Shown: one piece after another, positions 22,815-34,947 of the stretch | Layout: each line of letters opens with the position of its first letter | How positions within the stretch are numbered: position 1 is the stretch's first letter | From: Allomyces arbusculus | Lineage: Eukaryota; Blastocladiomycota; Blastocladiomycetes; Blastocladiales; Blastocladiaceae | Direction: 5' to 3' | Assembly (NCBI GenBank): GCA_027604705.1 | Contig: JADHYV010000074.1 | Coordinates: 1 to 64,000, forward strand | DNA length: 64,000 nucleotides | Made by a program: the position numbers and the translations under genes | The notes under the pieces: generated by a model | The model's input: only the letters and a program-made list of their open reading frames with translations | The model's database searches: none | What the model was told of the DNA's origin: nothing

Positions 22815-25800
22815 ATGTCCGCGCTGCCGTGGACCGCCGCGGTGGTGGTCGTTCTGGCCGTGCCATTTCTGCTCGTGGCTGGGCCGACAGCCCTTGTCAC
22901 GGCCGCCACGTTCAAGATCACGGCCGTTCTACCACTCACAGACTCTGGTGTGTGCAAGCCCCGCCTCTTCACTCACAGACCCCCAAGTGCCACCATTTGA
23001 TCAGTATGCACTACGACCCCACCCTCTAGGCTCGAGCTTGGTCGCAGCAGGTATCCAGGACGCGCTGCTCGCCGCGCAGGGCATTATTGACCAGGCCGTG
23101 CTTGGCAGCAACCACACGGTCGCACTCAATATTAAGGATTCGGCGGGCAACTTGACGGTCGCGACCAAGCAAGTGTTTGACGCGGCACACGATGGCACCG
23201 TCGCGGTCATTGGCGAGGTGGGCAGCGGCGTCACGATTCCGCTCGCCCTCTCCGCCACGAACTTGGGCCTATGGACGTGTTCCGGGTCAGCGACAGCACC
23301 CGATCTCGCGGCGACCAAGGGATTCCCGTTATTCTTTCGCACAATATCTGTGCGTACGCTTACCCGGCTCTGGTTCGAGCGGATTTGCGGGAAAACTCAA
23401 GCTTCATGGTCGGCTGTAGAGCGATGTGGAGCAAGGCCGATTTCTAGCGCGTTTCGTCCACCTGATGCAGTGGCAATGCGTGGCCGTCCTCTACTGCTCA
23501 GACGCCTACGGTCTCGGTCTCTCCTCCGTGTTCCGCGACGAAGTCGACGCGCAAAACGTGCAAATCCCGGTCATGCAATCATTTTCGTCCATGGACCACA
23601 ACGGGTACACGCCGGCGCTCACGGCCATCAGGGAGTCGGGCACGCGCATCATCGTCTATTTCGGCCTCTCGGTCGACTTGATCCACATCGCGCGCGACGC
23701 GCGCGACCTCGGCATGATTGGCAACGGCTACGTTTGGATTGGTGCGGACGGGATCTCGGATTTGCCCGAAGTCTTGGCCACGGCCAAGTCCAGTGACGTC
23801 GACAACTGCAATGGCGTCCTCTTTTCGCTGCCGAACCAGCAAGGCGGCGCGCAGTACCCGGCGTTTTGGGACACGTTCCACGCGACATACCCGAACCGCA
23901 CCGACATGCCGCCATACGCGACGTTATTTGTCGACTGTTACCAGGCGCTCGCGCGCGGTCTGGTGCACCTCGCGGGTAAGTACGGCGTGGACACGGTGCT
24001 AAAGCATGCATACCCGGCGGGGATTACGATCAGCGACGTCGTGGTGCCGTTCGTGGGCGTGTCGGGACCCGTCACGATTGATCCCAATGGCAATCGCGTC
24101 GCCGATTTCGTTATTCAGAACATGTGGAGTGGAAAAGCGGCGACCGTCTTCACCTACCCGCCCGGCGCGACCGCGCTCAAGTTGACTCTCACGGCGGTGC
24201 AATTCTATGATGGAACCTCGAACGTGCCGTCTGATCGGCCCGAGCAGCACGACGGCTATGTCCGGTGGGCGTCGGCTGGCGGGATCGCGATCGCGGCTGT
24301 AACAGCAGTCCTTTTTGTGGTGGTGGTTGCCACAACGGGCTACTTATTCCTGCGCCGAACGCACCCGGGAGTGCGGAGCCTGTCGTTTGTCTTCTTGGTG
24401 CAAATCGCGGCGGGCGTGGTGCTGGTTTTGGCTTCGGTGCTGACTGGTATTGGTATCCCGACTCGATTGACGTGCAATATGCATTCGTGGTTTCTGCTGA
24501 TGGGCCTCGTGTTGGTGCTCTCAGCGATTGCGGCCAAATCCTACCGAGTCTGGCGGGTGCGCGCGCTTCGCTCTCATTTTAATGTTTTTCAACCTTCTCG
24601 TTCCTCACGACGCTCGTTTCCCAGGTATTCGACTTGAACCACCGCGTCGAAAAGCTGCATCGGCTCAGCGACAAGTGGCTGCTCTTGGCGTGCCTTGCCA
24701 TCGCGCTTGGACAAGTCGTGCTCCTCACCTTGTCCACGGCTCTCGCCCCGCTCGAACCGGTCCTGATCAACACGGCCACATCAGTCTCGTACAAGTGTAC
24801 GGCGGGCAGGTCCGCTTGGTCAATTGTATCGCAGGCGCTTCTTCTGGTTTACAATTTGGCGCTGTTTGTGTCGGTGCTGTATCTTGCGTTCAAGACGCGC
24901 AAGGCGTTTTCCGCGTTCAAGGAGACGACTTACATCGGCTATGCCTGGTACGCCGGCCATTTCGCCACTTCTCTTCACGAGCGCATTGAGATCACTGCTG
25001 ATTCGCTCCTCCACCCAATTACGTAGTCAAAACCTGTTCATTTGCGCGGCCATCATCGTCCCGCTCCGGTACCACGCGCCCGACTCGATCGCGCTCACGG
25101 CCTTTATCATCCGCACGGTGCTGCTCCTCTACGCATCGGTCTTCACGTTCTTGCTGCTGGTCGCGCGCGTCGCACTGGTGCCGTTCCTGGCCAAGCGGCA
25201 ATCGGTGCTTGATATGCAGCGAAAGTGGGGCAACGCGCCGTGGCCGTGGTCGTCAAGTGACGCGGGCGCGTTGGTGTCAGCAACAGCCGAGACGCGCGTC
25301 GGGTTTCCGACGACAATGCAGGGCAAGTATGCCGTGCGAAAAGGCAACAGCCTCTTCGCACCATGGCGCACCCACCGACTCACCCTCTTTGCGCTCGAAG
25401 GCTGGCTCGCGCTCTCGCGCGTCACCAAGGACACCGAGTGCGGCAAACTGTTCAAGCTGCGCACTGTGTCCTTTGATCCGAACCCGGCCGCTGTGGGGGA
25501 GAGCACGACCTGTATCGAATTGCGCGTCGACGCCACCAGTTACTTGGTCGAATGCGCGTCCGAGACGGACAAGGCGCGGTGGGTCAGCGCGCTCGCGACG
25601 CATTGCCCGATGTACACCCGGTCGGGCAAGGCATCGGCAAATACGGACGCGACGGCGAGTGCCCTCACGCCACTGATTGTCGAGGATCCGGCTGCCGCGG
25701 CAGAAATCGGTGGCGGGACGGTGGCACAAACGCTCGCGGCGCTTGGGTACTCGCCGCGGGACCCTGCGGGGGTGCAAGAGGCGAGCGGGGTGGTGCCGCT

Positions 25801-26035
25801 GCGCGCGCAGGAGGAGGTACTGCTGATGGGTCACAGCGGTGTTGCGGCGTTGCGTGCGGCGGGGTCAAGTCCGGTGAAGAGTGGAAGGCGCGGGTCCACG
25901 GCTACGACCACGGCGGCCGCGAGCAGTAGCGGCGTGTCGAGGGGGTCGGATGGGAAGCCGGCGTGGCCGCTGCAGGTCGAGGATCTAGTGCCAGCGGATC
26001 AGGGCAAGCGGGAGTGGGGGCCGTTCAAGACATGA
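22815..26035 (+). CDS. class C-like seven-helix receptor with PBP ectodomain and PH-like module (receptor 2)
   Basis: Five exons: 22815-22947, 23030-23349, 23420-24556, 24625-24947, 25027-26035 (973 residues). Same architecture as receptor 1: signal peptide (VVVVLAVPFLLVAGPTALV), binding-protein-like ectodomain, seven helices, SLFAPWRTHRLTLFALEGWL, PH-like core ending ETDKARWVSALATH, and a longer Ala/Ser/Thr-rich tail. Compared with receptor 1 it lacks the introns after YSSDA and after GKYPV but has an extra one in helix 3-4 (KSYRVWR/VFDL), showing intron turnover within the array. The start ATG precedes the hydrophobic signal directly. Confidence 0.85.
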
Positions 26036-27142
26036 AGAGTACAGTCAACAACAATACAATGGGCCATTTGCGGTTGATAGTGAGGATTTTGATCCATCCG
26101 CGCCAGAGAGCAATGTAATGAGGGCCGCGTCGTCGTGCGGAGCGACGCGGTTCGTGCACGTGCACGAACGGAAGGCGGACCCGAGGTTCCGAGCGTCGCG
26201 ACCGGCCACGAGACCGGTGCGGTGTGGCTACTGGTCGGCAGTTCGTAGTTCTGGGCGACGCGAACACGTTGCGCCACAGCCGTCGGCGCCTGCGACACGG
26301 CCTGCGCCGTGCGGTGAACCGTTAAGCACGCGCGCTTCGAAGCCGCCGACAACACTTGCACGCGCGTTTGCAACGCCTGCAAAGCCTGTGATCTTGGCCA
26401 CCACCACTGTCCAGCAGCACCGACAGCACCGACAGCACCGACAGCGCCGACGACTGCTCGCAAACGGGGTTCTGCAACACGACGTGCAATTGGACGAGCG
26501 CGCCGAGATGGTCAGCCCTCACCGGGTCGGAAGCGGATTGGTGGCGTGCAGGCTTGACCGAAGCCCGCACCACCACCGGCCATCTCGCCGTTGTCCTCGT
26601 CGTCGATGTGTATCGGCCGCCGGAAGCACACGCCACACCACGGTCCCCTACGTTGATTCGGCGCTGGCGTCGTTGCGCGAGAGCTTCAACAACCTTTGGC
26701 TGCCGCGCGCACACTGGCCAGTGCTGTCTGCCGCACGTTTCGAGATGCCTTGTTCGACGAAACGTCGCACAACAGTCACCCCGCCCCGCGCTTCCAATTC
26801 ATCATCATCAAAAACGGTCGATCTTGTGCAGAGAGTGTGCGCACGGTCGCGCTCGTGTGCTCGCTACGCATTTCTCGACCTCGCGGCCTGGGGCAAGTGA
26901 CAATCCATTCTCTCCAACGACGCCTGAACGACGCCTGTGCACCGCACCCTCGACCGCGTCCCCACGCTCTCCCGTGCGCTCGACATCGGCTCTGTGCGCA
27001 CGCGCGCGCTGACAACCGATTGCCGCGCGCTTGGGCAACACCAAGTTCCCACGAGGCCGTTTCCCGTGGTTTACAACGCCCTGCACGCAGGCAATTTCAA
27101 GAGACCCGTCACGCAGCCCATCACCGACCGCGGCTGTCCGTC
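26036..27142. other. intergenic between receptors 2 and 3, with possible gene relic
   Basis: No complete gene. A 9-base repeat (CAGCACCGA) occurs at 26414-26450. Between about 26550 and 26830 three successive plus-strand frames each look coding for 25-40 codons (for example LAVVLVVDVYRPPEAHA, then YVDSALASLRESFNNLW, then CRTFRDALFDETSHN), which would fit a decayed gene; no family is recognised. Confidence 0.3.
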
Positions 27143-30100
27143 ATGATCACCAACCGGCCACGAGCGCCCATTCCGCGGCGGCGAGCGGGCCATCGGCGGC
27201 TCGCGCAAGCCGTCACGGCCGCCCTCGTCGTACTTGGCCTCGCGGTCACGTTTGCGGCGGCAGCGCAGTTCAAGATTGCGGGTGTCTTCCAAAAGGGTAC
27301 GTCACACGACGAGCATTCCATGTCAAAGAGGCCGTCGAATGCCAGATCTGATGACTGCTGCGGTCGGTTGTTTGCAGGTGGAGGGGTAGGGTCATCCACC
27401 ACGAATGTCGTTCAAGAGTCGCTAGCCGTCGCGCAGGACCTCGTCAACGACTATGCATCGGGCACGGGCGGCGGCAACCACTCCTTTGTGTTCGATGTCA
27501 AGGACACGAACGGCACGATCACGGGCGCGTCGCGCGCCATGTTTGACGCCATCAACGACGGCGCCGTAGCCGTGATCGGCGACTTGAACTCGGACAGCAC
27601 GATCCCAATGGCGCTGCAATCCAACAATTTCAAGGTCTGGCAATGCACGGGTTCAGTCACGACGCCGCTCTTGGGCGCCAAGAACGGGTATCCGTACTTT
27701 TTCCGGTACGCACGTTTTTTCCAAACTGTTCGCCTTTGAATTTGGTGCGCTGTTGTTGAACTCATCATGCTCGTCAATGTTCCAGGACAATTCCCGTACG
27801 GTTTGCACTCGTCGTCGCTTTGTATGCGCATCTACCGCACGTGCGCGATTTGACCCGTTTCTCTGCTTGGCTCTGCACCGATAGGACGACGGGGTTCAAG
27901 GCGTCCTTCTTGCGCAATTTGTGCGGCGCATGGGCTGGCGTAGCATTGCCGTGCTCTTCAGTTCGGACGCGTACGTTTGCCCCCTCCCCCCCCCCCTCCC
28001 GGCCCTTGGCCGTGTGCTGAAGCTGACGCGTGGCGCTGACGGGCACAATATTCCCATACAGGTACGGCAACGGTATCCAGAGCACGTTCCAGACTGAGGC
28101 AAACAAACAAGGGATAACGGTCACGACGACGCAGACGTTTGCGCCACGCGGTGGAGCGAGTGCTGACTACAGCATTGCGCTCAACGCCATATTGACTTCC
28201 GGCACGCGTATTGTCTTGTTCGTTGGGTACTCGGCTGACTTTATCGCCATTGCCGCGCGCGCGCGCAAGATGGGCATGATCGGCAACGACTGGGTCTGGA
28301 TCGGGTATGTCCTTTCAAGTCGGCCACGGAATTGTCGTGATGAGTTTCGGTTATTCACTCGTCGTCCCTTTCTTTTTGTTCTTGTGTAGACCCGACGCTA
28401 TTTCCGACCTGCAGGATAGACTTACCGCGCCGGGCAACAGCTACTCATCGACCGACCGCGATAATGCCAATGGCGTCCTGTTTTCGTTCCCGGCCGAAAA
28501 GGGCCCGCAGTTTTCTTTGTTCTGGGACAAGTACCGCGCCAAGTACCCCAGTCGCACCGAAATGGGTCACTACGGCACGCTGTTTGCCGACTGCTACCTG
28601 GCCCTCGCGCGCGGGATCTTGAAAGTCGCGGGCGCGCAAGGTGCTGACGTCGTGATCAAGCGCAGCTACGCATCGGGCACGTCCCTCAAGGACTTTCTCG
28701 ATCCGTTTGACGGCGTCTCGGGCCGTATCGAGTTTGATTCCTCTGGTGACCGAATTGCCGAGATGAACATGTACAATATTTACGGCGGCAAGGCCAACGT
28801 CGTCTACACGTTCCCGCTCGGCGCCACGGCGCTGACGGCCACGTCGACGCCCGTCAAGTTTTATTCGGGCTCGTCGACCCCGCCGTCCGACCGGCCAGCC
28901 TATTTGATTGCTTACGTCACGTACTCGTCCATCGGCGGAATCGTGATTGCCGCCGTCAACGGCCTGCTGATTCTCATCGTCATTGGAACGACGATTTACC
29001 TCTACCGAGAGCGCAACCACGCCTCGGTCAAGCAAATGTCGTGGCCGTTCCTCGTGCAGATTTCTGTTGGCGTGGTCATGACGCTTGGGACCATCTTTTT
29101 GTGGATCGGCGTGCCCACCAAGGTCACATGCAACGTGCAGTCGTGGATCTTTGGCCTGAGTCTTGAAATCACGCTGTCGGCCGTGGCCGCGAAAGCATTC
29201 CGGTACGCTGGACGTTTCCGTTTTGGCTTCGTTTGACATAGCCGCGACTAATCATGCTCTCGCGCCGTCCTTCACCTTTTCACCCATTTTTCTAGCATCT
29301 GGAAAGGTACGTCGGCACACTTTCCCCCCATTTTGCTCACCGCGCGCGGACGCAACCTTATCACCGAAATGCTCCTGACGCGTCCCTGGTCAAAACACCG
29401 CAGTTTTCGACAACAAGGCACTTTTGCGACTGCGCAATCTCAGCAATGCGCGGCTCTTTGCCGGGTGCGGCGCCATTGTCGGCGTGCAGGCTCTCATCCA
29501 GTTGATTTGGACGTTGCTGGCCCCGCTCGAGCCACAAATCGTCGCGTCCCCCACGTCGATCGCCTACAAGTGCGCGTCGAAAGACGCGACCATCGACACC
29601 GTGTTCCGCACGATCAGCATCGTCTACAATACGTTACTCCTGGCCGCCGTGCTGTTCCTTGCCTACAAGACGCGGCGCGCTTTCTCGCAGTACCGCGAGT
29701 CGAAATTGTGCGTGCTTTCGCTCTGATCGTCGGTAAGTCTAGGGTTGAAAACGGAGCTGACCTCGAAACATTCTCCATCACAATAGTATTGCCTACACGA
29801 CGTGCGTGCCGGCCCTGTTCCTTTTTTCTGGCAAAGAATCAAGCACTGACGCACGGCCATGACCCCATTTCCAGCCAAAACATTTTCCTGTGTGGGATCA
29901 TCGTCACGTACGTCGGGCTGAAACCGCTGCGCTTCCATTCCAGTACACCCGCAATCTGACTCAAGCAACCAATAGCCCGCTGCTCTACGTCCCAACCGAC
30001 AGCTGGGCGCTCGGCGCCTTCTACGTGCGCACATGCATTATCATGTACAGTTGCATCTTTTCGTTTGGTGCGCTGGTCGGCCGGATCGCGCTCGTGCCGT

Positions 30101-30966
30101 TCTTGGCGCGCCGCAAGGCCGCCGAGACGGGCGTGCGCATGGTGTTTGAGGGCATGTCGTCGACCGATGGCACGTCCTCGGCCGAGCAAATGGTTGGCAA
30201 GCCCACGACGCTCCAGGGCAAGTATCCCGTCAAGATCGCCAACAAGTTATTTGAGACGTGGAAGTTGCACCGGTTGACGCTGTTTGCGCTTGAAGGGTAC
30301 CTACCGTTTCCGCCGACTTCTTTGACGAACCCCCGTGCCTGACCCGCGCCCCGCTTCTAGTTTTCTGGGCCTGTCGCGGCTGACCACGTCGACCGAGCAG
30401 GGCAAGCTCTTCAAGTTGCGTGCCGTGACCTTCGACCCGGACCCGGCCACACCGCTCTGTCTTGAGTTGCGCGCCGACTCGACGTCGTACCTGGTACAAT
30501 TTTCCACCGATGAGGACAAGCAGACGTGGATCCGCGCGCTGTCCGGTACGTCTCGCCGCTCTCCACCACGTTTCGCACTGGAACGCCTTCGCTCACCCGT
30601 CCTCTCCCACCCCCACATCCCGTAGTCCACTGCAACGTCTTCTCACGCGCGGCGGGCCAATCCTCATCGCACCACCGCACGGTCCAGCCCGCACCGGCGA
30701 TCACGGCCTCGCAATTGATGAGCCAGACGTCGCGGCTATTGGGCCACGCCGAGCACGAAATGACGCTGTCGGCGATCGCGCCGGGTGCGGCCGTGGGCGG
30801 TGGACCTGCGTCGGCCGCGGTGCCGCCCGTCATGTCGCCCGGGACGACGCCTGCGGGGATGGGCGCGTCGGCGGGAGGTCCGAATGGGCCGGGTGGGCAG
30901 GGGACGGGGCACCCGAGCGCCGGGCAATGGGGGAAGATTGGCGATATCGTGCCGAGTTTGAAGTGA
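27143..30966 (+). CDS. class C-like seven-helix receptor with PBP ectodomain and PH-like module, 13 exons (receptor 3)
   Basis: Exons: 27143-27296, 27378-27705, 27786-27795, 27885-27970, 28062-28304, 28390-29202, 29296-29306, 29404-29707, 29787-29801, 29875-29907, 29976-30296, 30361-30545, 30626-30966 (2844 nt, 947 residues). Every junction was placed by phase and by alignment with receptors 1 and 2; three exons are only 10, 11 and 15 nt and supply T-I-P, the IWK part of FR-IWK-VFD, and IAYT. Architecture as in the paralogues: signal peptide, binding-protein-like ectodomain (WVWIG-PDAISDL), seven helices, and a PH-like core (LFKLRAVTFDPDP ... DEDKQTWIRALS), then a Gly/Pro-rich tail of about 110 residues. 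It is the most diverged member. Confidence 0.8.
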
Positions 30967-31090
30967 TGATGATGGTGGTGGTGGAGTGGGCGGGTCTGGT
31001 TTGTACGTGTGTAGCTGTCAAGAATCCATCATCTATTTTTGCGACCAGAGGGCATGTCGGGGAGGAAATCGTATGGAAATTCAAAGAAGG

Positions 31091-31558
31091 ACGCGCAGGC
31101 AACACCGTTGTCGGCAACCTGATTCGCGCTCTCCAAACCATCGACGCTTTGCACACCGCCATCGCGGGCACGCCCACACCGCGCATCCTCGTTTTCGGCA
31201 TGCGCAACCTCGGCGCCGCGCCGTTCCTGACCCCTTACCCGGCCGCCGTCCACGAAGCCTTTCAGACGGCCAGCTACAACTTCAACACGATTCTCTCCGC
31301 GCGCGTGCTAGAGTACGACGCCGGCCAAGGGCGCGTCACGTTCGTCCCGACGGCACACATCATGCCCGATATCCTGGCTAACCCGGCAACATACGGGTTC
31401 CCGATCGGGACTCAGGGCACGTCTTGCCTGTCGGCTCAATTTGAAATGTGCAAGGACCCTGAAATGCATGTGTACTGGGACGTGTTCCATCCGGCGACGG
31501 GCACGCACCGCGCGATTGCGCAGGAGGCGGCCAAGGCGGTGGGCGTGGAAATGTGATG
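31091..31558 (+). pseudogene. 5'-truncated GDSL lipase copy
   Basis: Begins at the intron-exon border of the GDSL lipase at 54494-55584 and continues to its stop, about 93% identical in protein (VVGNLIRALQTIDALHT ... YWDVFHPATGTH ... VGVEM). The exon coding the signal peptide and the nucleophile block FGDS is absent, and about 35 bases after the acceptor are also missing. Catalytic Asp/His block V is still open. It is one end of the inverted duplication and is almost certainly non-functional, being placed only 125 bases after receptor 3. Confidence 0.85.
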
Positions 31559-32137
31559 AGTGGTGTTGTTGTGGACCGTAATATGATCCACGTTTTGGCG
31601 CTGTGCCTGCGAACGGCAGCGGATACCCGGGGCGTTCATGGGAACCCGCCATTTATTGCCTTTCCGCCAGTTTCACGTCTATCGACTCCCTCCATATTTC
31701 GCTCGCTCTCTCGCAGGTGGACCGAGCCTTAGAGATCACTCTAAGATCAGAACAGAAAGATGCCCGCAGCGTTGGCCCCAGGAAGGTCTGCTATTGAAGA
31801 GCGCGACGTGGTGACGCGTGCCACTGCTCAGCTCCTCATTCCTGTTTACATCCGAATCCAGAATGTCCTCTTCGGCACCACCAACTCTGCTCGTCCACTG
31901 TGCACCGGCCCCAGCTGCCATGGCCGCGAGCAGAGCAACCGCGGCGTCTGCAGCCGCGTCGGCATCCGCACTCGTGCTTCAACCCGGCCTACAGGCGCCC
32001 TTAGAAATACATGAAATGCCTCCGCCCACATCCGTCGCCCACACACACACACACACACACACAGGCGTGCCGTCACCCACCCACCCACCCACCATCAGCG
32101 CTGTCAAGCCCTCCCATTCGTATCTCCCTTTTCCTCC
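31559..32137. other. spacer inside duplication arm A, with AC microsatellite
   Basis: No gene seen. An (AC)n run occupies 32041-32063, followed by CACC repeats. The first part is conserved in arm B. Confidence 0.5.
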
Positions 32138-34100
32138 ATGTCGGTGACGCTCACGGCCGCCGCGACCACGGCGCATTCCGGCCCGATTATTCTCGCTGCG
32201 GCTACCACGGCTGTCGCCGCGTTGACAGCCAGTGTCGTGACGACCAACCGGTGCATCGACGAGCCGCGGCACGCCGCAGACACTCCGCTCGACCCGCGCG
32301 ATCCCGTGCACCTTCGCCGCGACGACGTGGCTCGAATTGGCGACCGTCTCGCGACCATGGTGCAGTTCAAGACAATTTCATGGGACGATTTCTCCGGGGA
32401 CCGTGATGCCGCTGAGCACGGGCATGGCCATGCGCATGGAACGCACGAACAACATGACTCGAACCCGCCGACTTCGCGCCCGGAACGTCTCGCCGCATCG
32501 CGCGCGGCACTGCAGGGCATGCTCGAGTACCTGCGCAAAACCTACCCGCTGGTGCACGCGCGGCTGCACGTCGAGCGCGTCAACACCTACTCGCTGCTCA
32601 TCACCTGGCGCGGGTCCGAGGACGGCCGTGCTCCCGTCGACTCGGACGCCTGGCGCGACCCGGCACACGGCGCGACACTATTTATGGCGCACTCGGACGT
32701 GGTGCCCGTCCCGGCAGGGAGCGAAACCAAGTGGAAGTATCCGCCGTTTGCGGGCCATGTCGACGAAGAAGGGTTTGTCTGGGGCCGTGGCGTCGTCGAT
32801 TGCAAGGGGAACATGATCATCCTGTTTGAGGCCGCCGAGCGCCTCCTGGCGGCCGGGTACTGGCCGTCGCGCACGGTCTACATTGCGTGCGGCCACGACG
32901 AGGAAATCGGCGGGTTTGCTGGGTCGGCAAAGATCGCGGCGCAGCTCCGCAAGCGCGGCATCGAGTCGCTGGCCATGGTTGTGGACGAAGGCACCATGGC
33001 CGTGCAAGCCGACGTTGGTGGTCTTGGCTCCGACCCGACCCGGATTGCGCTCATCGCGGTTGCCCAGAAAGGGCTGCTGACGCTCAAGATGATGGCGCAC
33101 CGCAAGAGCGATGGCTCGAGTCACGCGGGGAAGCCGTCGCCCGACGACCCGGTGGTCGTGCTCGCCCGGGGGATCACGGCCATTGAAGAGCGCGAGCGGC
33201 GCGCTATTTTCGACGCGGGAGCCCAGTGGATGGCGCAGTATCTCGTTCCGTCGCTGCCGCCCATGCAACGGCTCCTGATCAACAACAACCCGTCGATTTT
33301 CCGCAAGGCTGTGGCGAAAGTGCTGCAGACCATGAACACCAAGAGCTTGCGGTATGTGATCAAACCGTTCAGTTTCGGCCCCCTGATTTGACCAATGATG
33401 GTGCCTCTGACTCGCGGTTATTTTGTTGGCCGAATCAGAGGCATCGCAACGATGCAGACGACGATCGCGTTCACGATGCTCGAGGGTAGCCCCAAAGTCA
33501 ACGTCATCCCCGACACTGGTACGAATGAACCTCTTTCGCTTCCATGAGGTTTGATCGGCAATCTCCCTTCCTGACGCGGCTCCAACCTTTTTTCCCGCCC
33601 TCTCAATAGCCACGGCCTACATGGACGTGCGCATCGTCGCGGGCGAGACGGTCGCCTCGATCATCGCCGATCTACGCGAGGTTGTCGCGCGCGTCTCCCC
33701 ACAGCTCACCATCACGCAATGGGGTAAAACCACGGCCGACCCGTCGCCCATCTCGACCACGGCCAAGACTGACCCCTACTATTCGGCGCTCACGCGCGTC
33801 TTGCACGGCATGTACCGCACGCACCGCACCGCTCAGGAGCCGGCGTTCGGCCGTGTGGTGGTGGCGCCAACCATACTTTCGGGCACTACTGACACGCGGC
33901 ACTTTCCGACGCTTGCGCGGCGCATTTACCGGACGTCGTTCTTCTTTATGTGGACGCCCGAGCAGATGGCCGGGCTTCATGGTGTGAACGAGCGGCTGCA
34001 GGCCGAGAATATTGCGCGCAGTGTGAGCGGGATGATGGAGCTCATGCGCGTTGTGGGGGACATGCCTGAGTCGGATGCGGTGCTGGTGCCGGTGCCGTGA
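32138..34100 (+). CDS. M20 family metallopeptidase (CPS1/PM20D1-like)
   Basis: Exons 32138-33351, 33439-33518 and 33610-34100 give 594 residues. An N-terminal hydrophobic segment (about 12-33) suggests a membrane anchor or signal, as in vacuolar carboxypeptidase S. Metal-binding set of the M20 family: MAHSDVVP (His), GRGVVDCKGN (bridging Asp), CGHDEEIGG (Glu pair), VDEG (Asp) and TTDTRHF (last His). The insertion between strands includes a His-rich patch (HGHGHAHGTHEQH). Splicing gives KSLR-GIAT and PDT-ATAYMDVR, matching the family's dimerisation domain. Likely releases amino acids from peptides or N-acyl amino acids. Intact, while its copy in arm B is dead. Confidence 0.92.
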
Positions 34101-34729
34101 AGAAGCACAAGTGATGGGTAATAATGCATGACCTGGTTGTTATTGCCATGGTTTATGGCTTTATCGCGGGGATCCACTGCGCCTGTGACGGGAGCTGAAG
34201 CCCAGCATGTTCCAGAGCACATAGTGTGCTTGTAAAGGAACAAAGACACGCTCATGGCCGATCCCTGCAATGGATCAAGTTTGCGTCGGGGCTCGAGTTT
34301 CCGCCAATTCAACGTGACACGATGGGTTTGAGCGATGTTCTGGTAAACACTTTTGCCAGACGCGATGCCCCTTCCACCAGGTCTCTGGCTGGGCTGTGTC
34401 CTGACATTGGACACTTACTTGTCTCTTTTCGGGCAGTGGCCGCACAATTAGCAGCAAATGCGTGATCCAGTTGCAGTGCGGTCAAATACAAGTCGCAATG
34501 AAGTGATTTCGACCTCAAAAAATGCATGTTCGAATTCAAACGAAAAATACAGACGAATGTCTCTCCAGCGGCTCTTTCTGCTCTATCAAACCGCAGCAAC
34601 GGCGCCATCACGCCTCCACTCTCTACCGCTGCTGCTCGTCCTCTTGTTCCTTGACGTTGGGTGAGCGCTTGTGATATTGCATTGCCGCTGGTACTGCTGC
34701 ATCACTCCTCGATAATTCAAGCACTCACG
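34101..34729. other. intergenic, end of duplication arm A
   Basis: No gene. Homology to arm B ends near 34287. The patch at about 34585-34640 resembles 35590-35650 (shared phrase around CTCTACCGCTGCTGC), the 3' flanks of two related small genes. Confidence 0.4.
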
Positions 34730-34947
34730 CTATTCTTCTGCTTCCGGACCGGTGTTGATAGCGGCTGGTGGTGCCGGTGGTTGCTCCATAGCGTTGGGGC
34801 TCACTGCGGATTGCAGGTTCCAATAAAATCTTTCGGCAATGTCCCAGTCAAACTCGCCTGGGTCCCGGTCTCGAGTGGGCGCTGTGTCGTGACGTCATAC
34901 ATGGCAATTTGATTCCAGTCAGGCCGATTTTCTTCGGGGATGCTCAT
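34730..34947 (-). pseudogene. small acidic protein, reading frame interrupted
   Basis: From ATG at 34947 the minus strand reads MSIPEENRPDWNQIAMYDV, and from about 34890 a different frame reads DPGEFDWDIAERFYWNLQ and continues to a stop at 34730 through a Pro-rich end (EQPPAPPAAINTGPEAEE). Both parts look coding and would join if one base were missing near 34890; no intron fits. It may be a frameshifted gene or a sequencing error. Function unknown. Confidence 0.35.

Larger units (their letters stand above)
31091..34287 (+). repeat. inverted segmental duplication, arm A
   Basis: Matches 52858-54990 in reverse orientation. Arm A holds the GDSL relic, the spacer and the complete M20 peptidase gene plus about 190 bases downstream of it. 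Arm B lacks roughly 1.06 kb of arm A (about 31940-32998). Confidence 0.85.
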
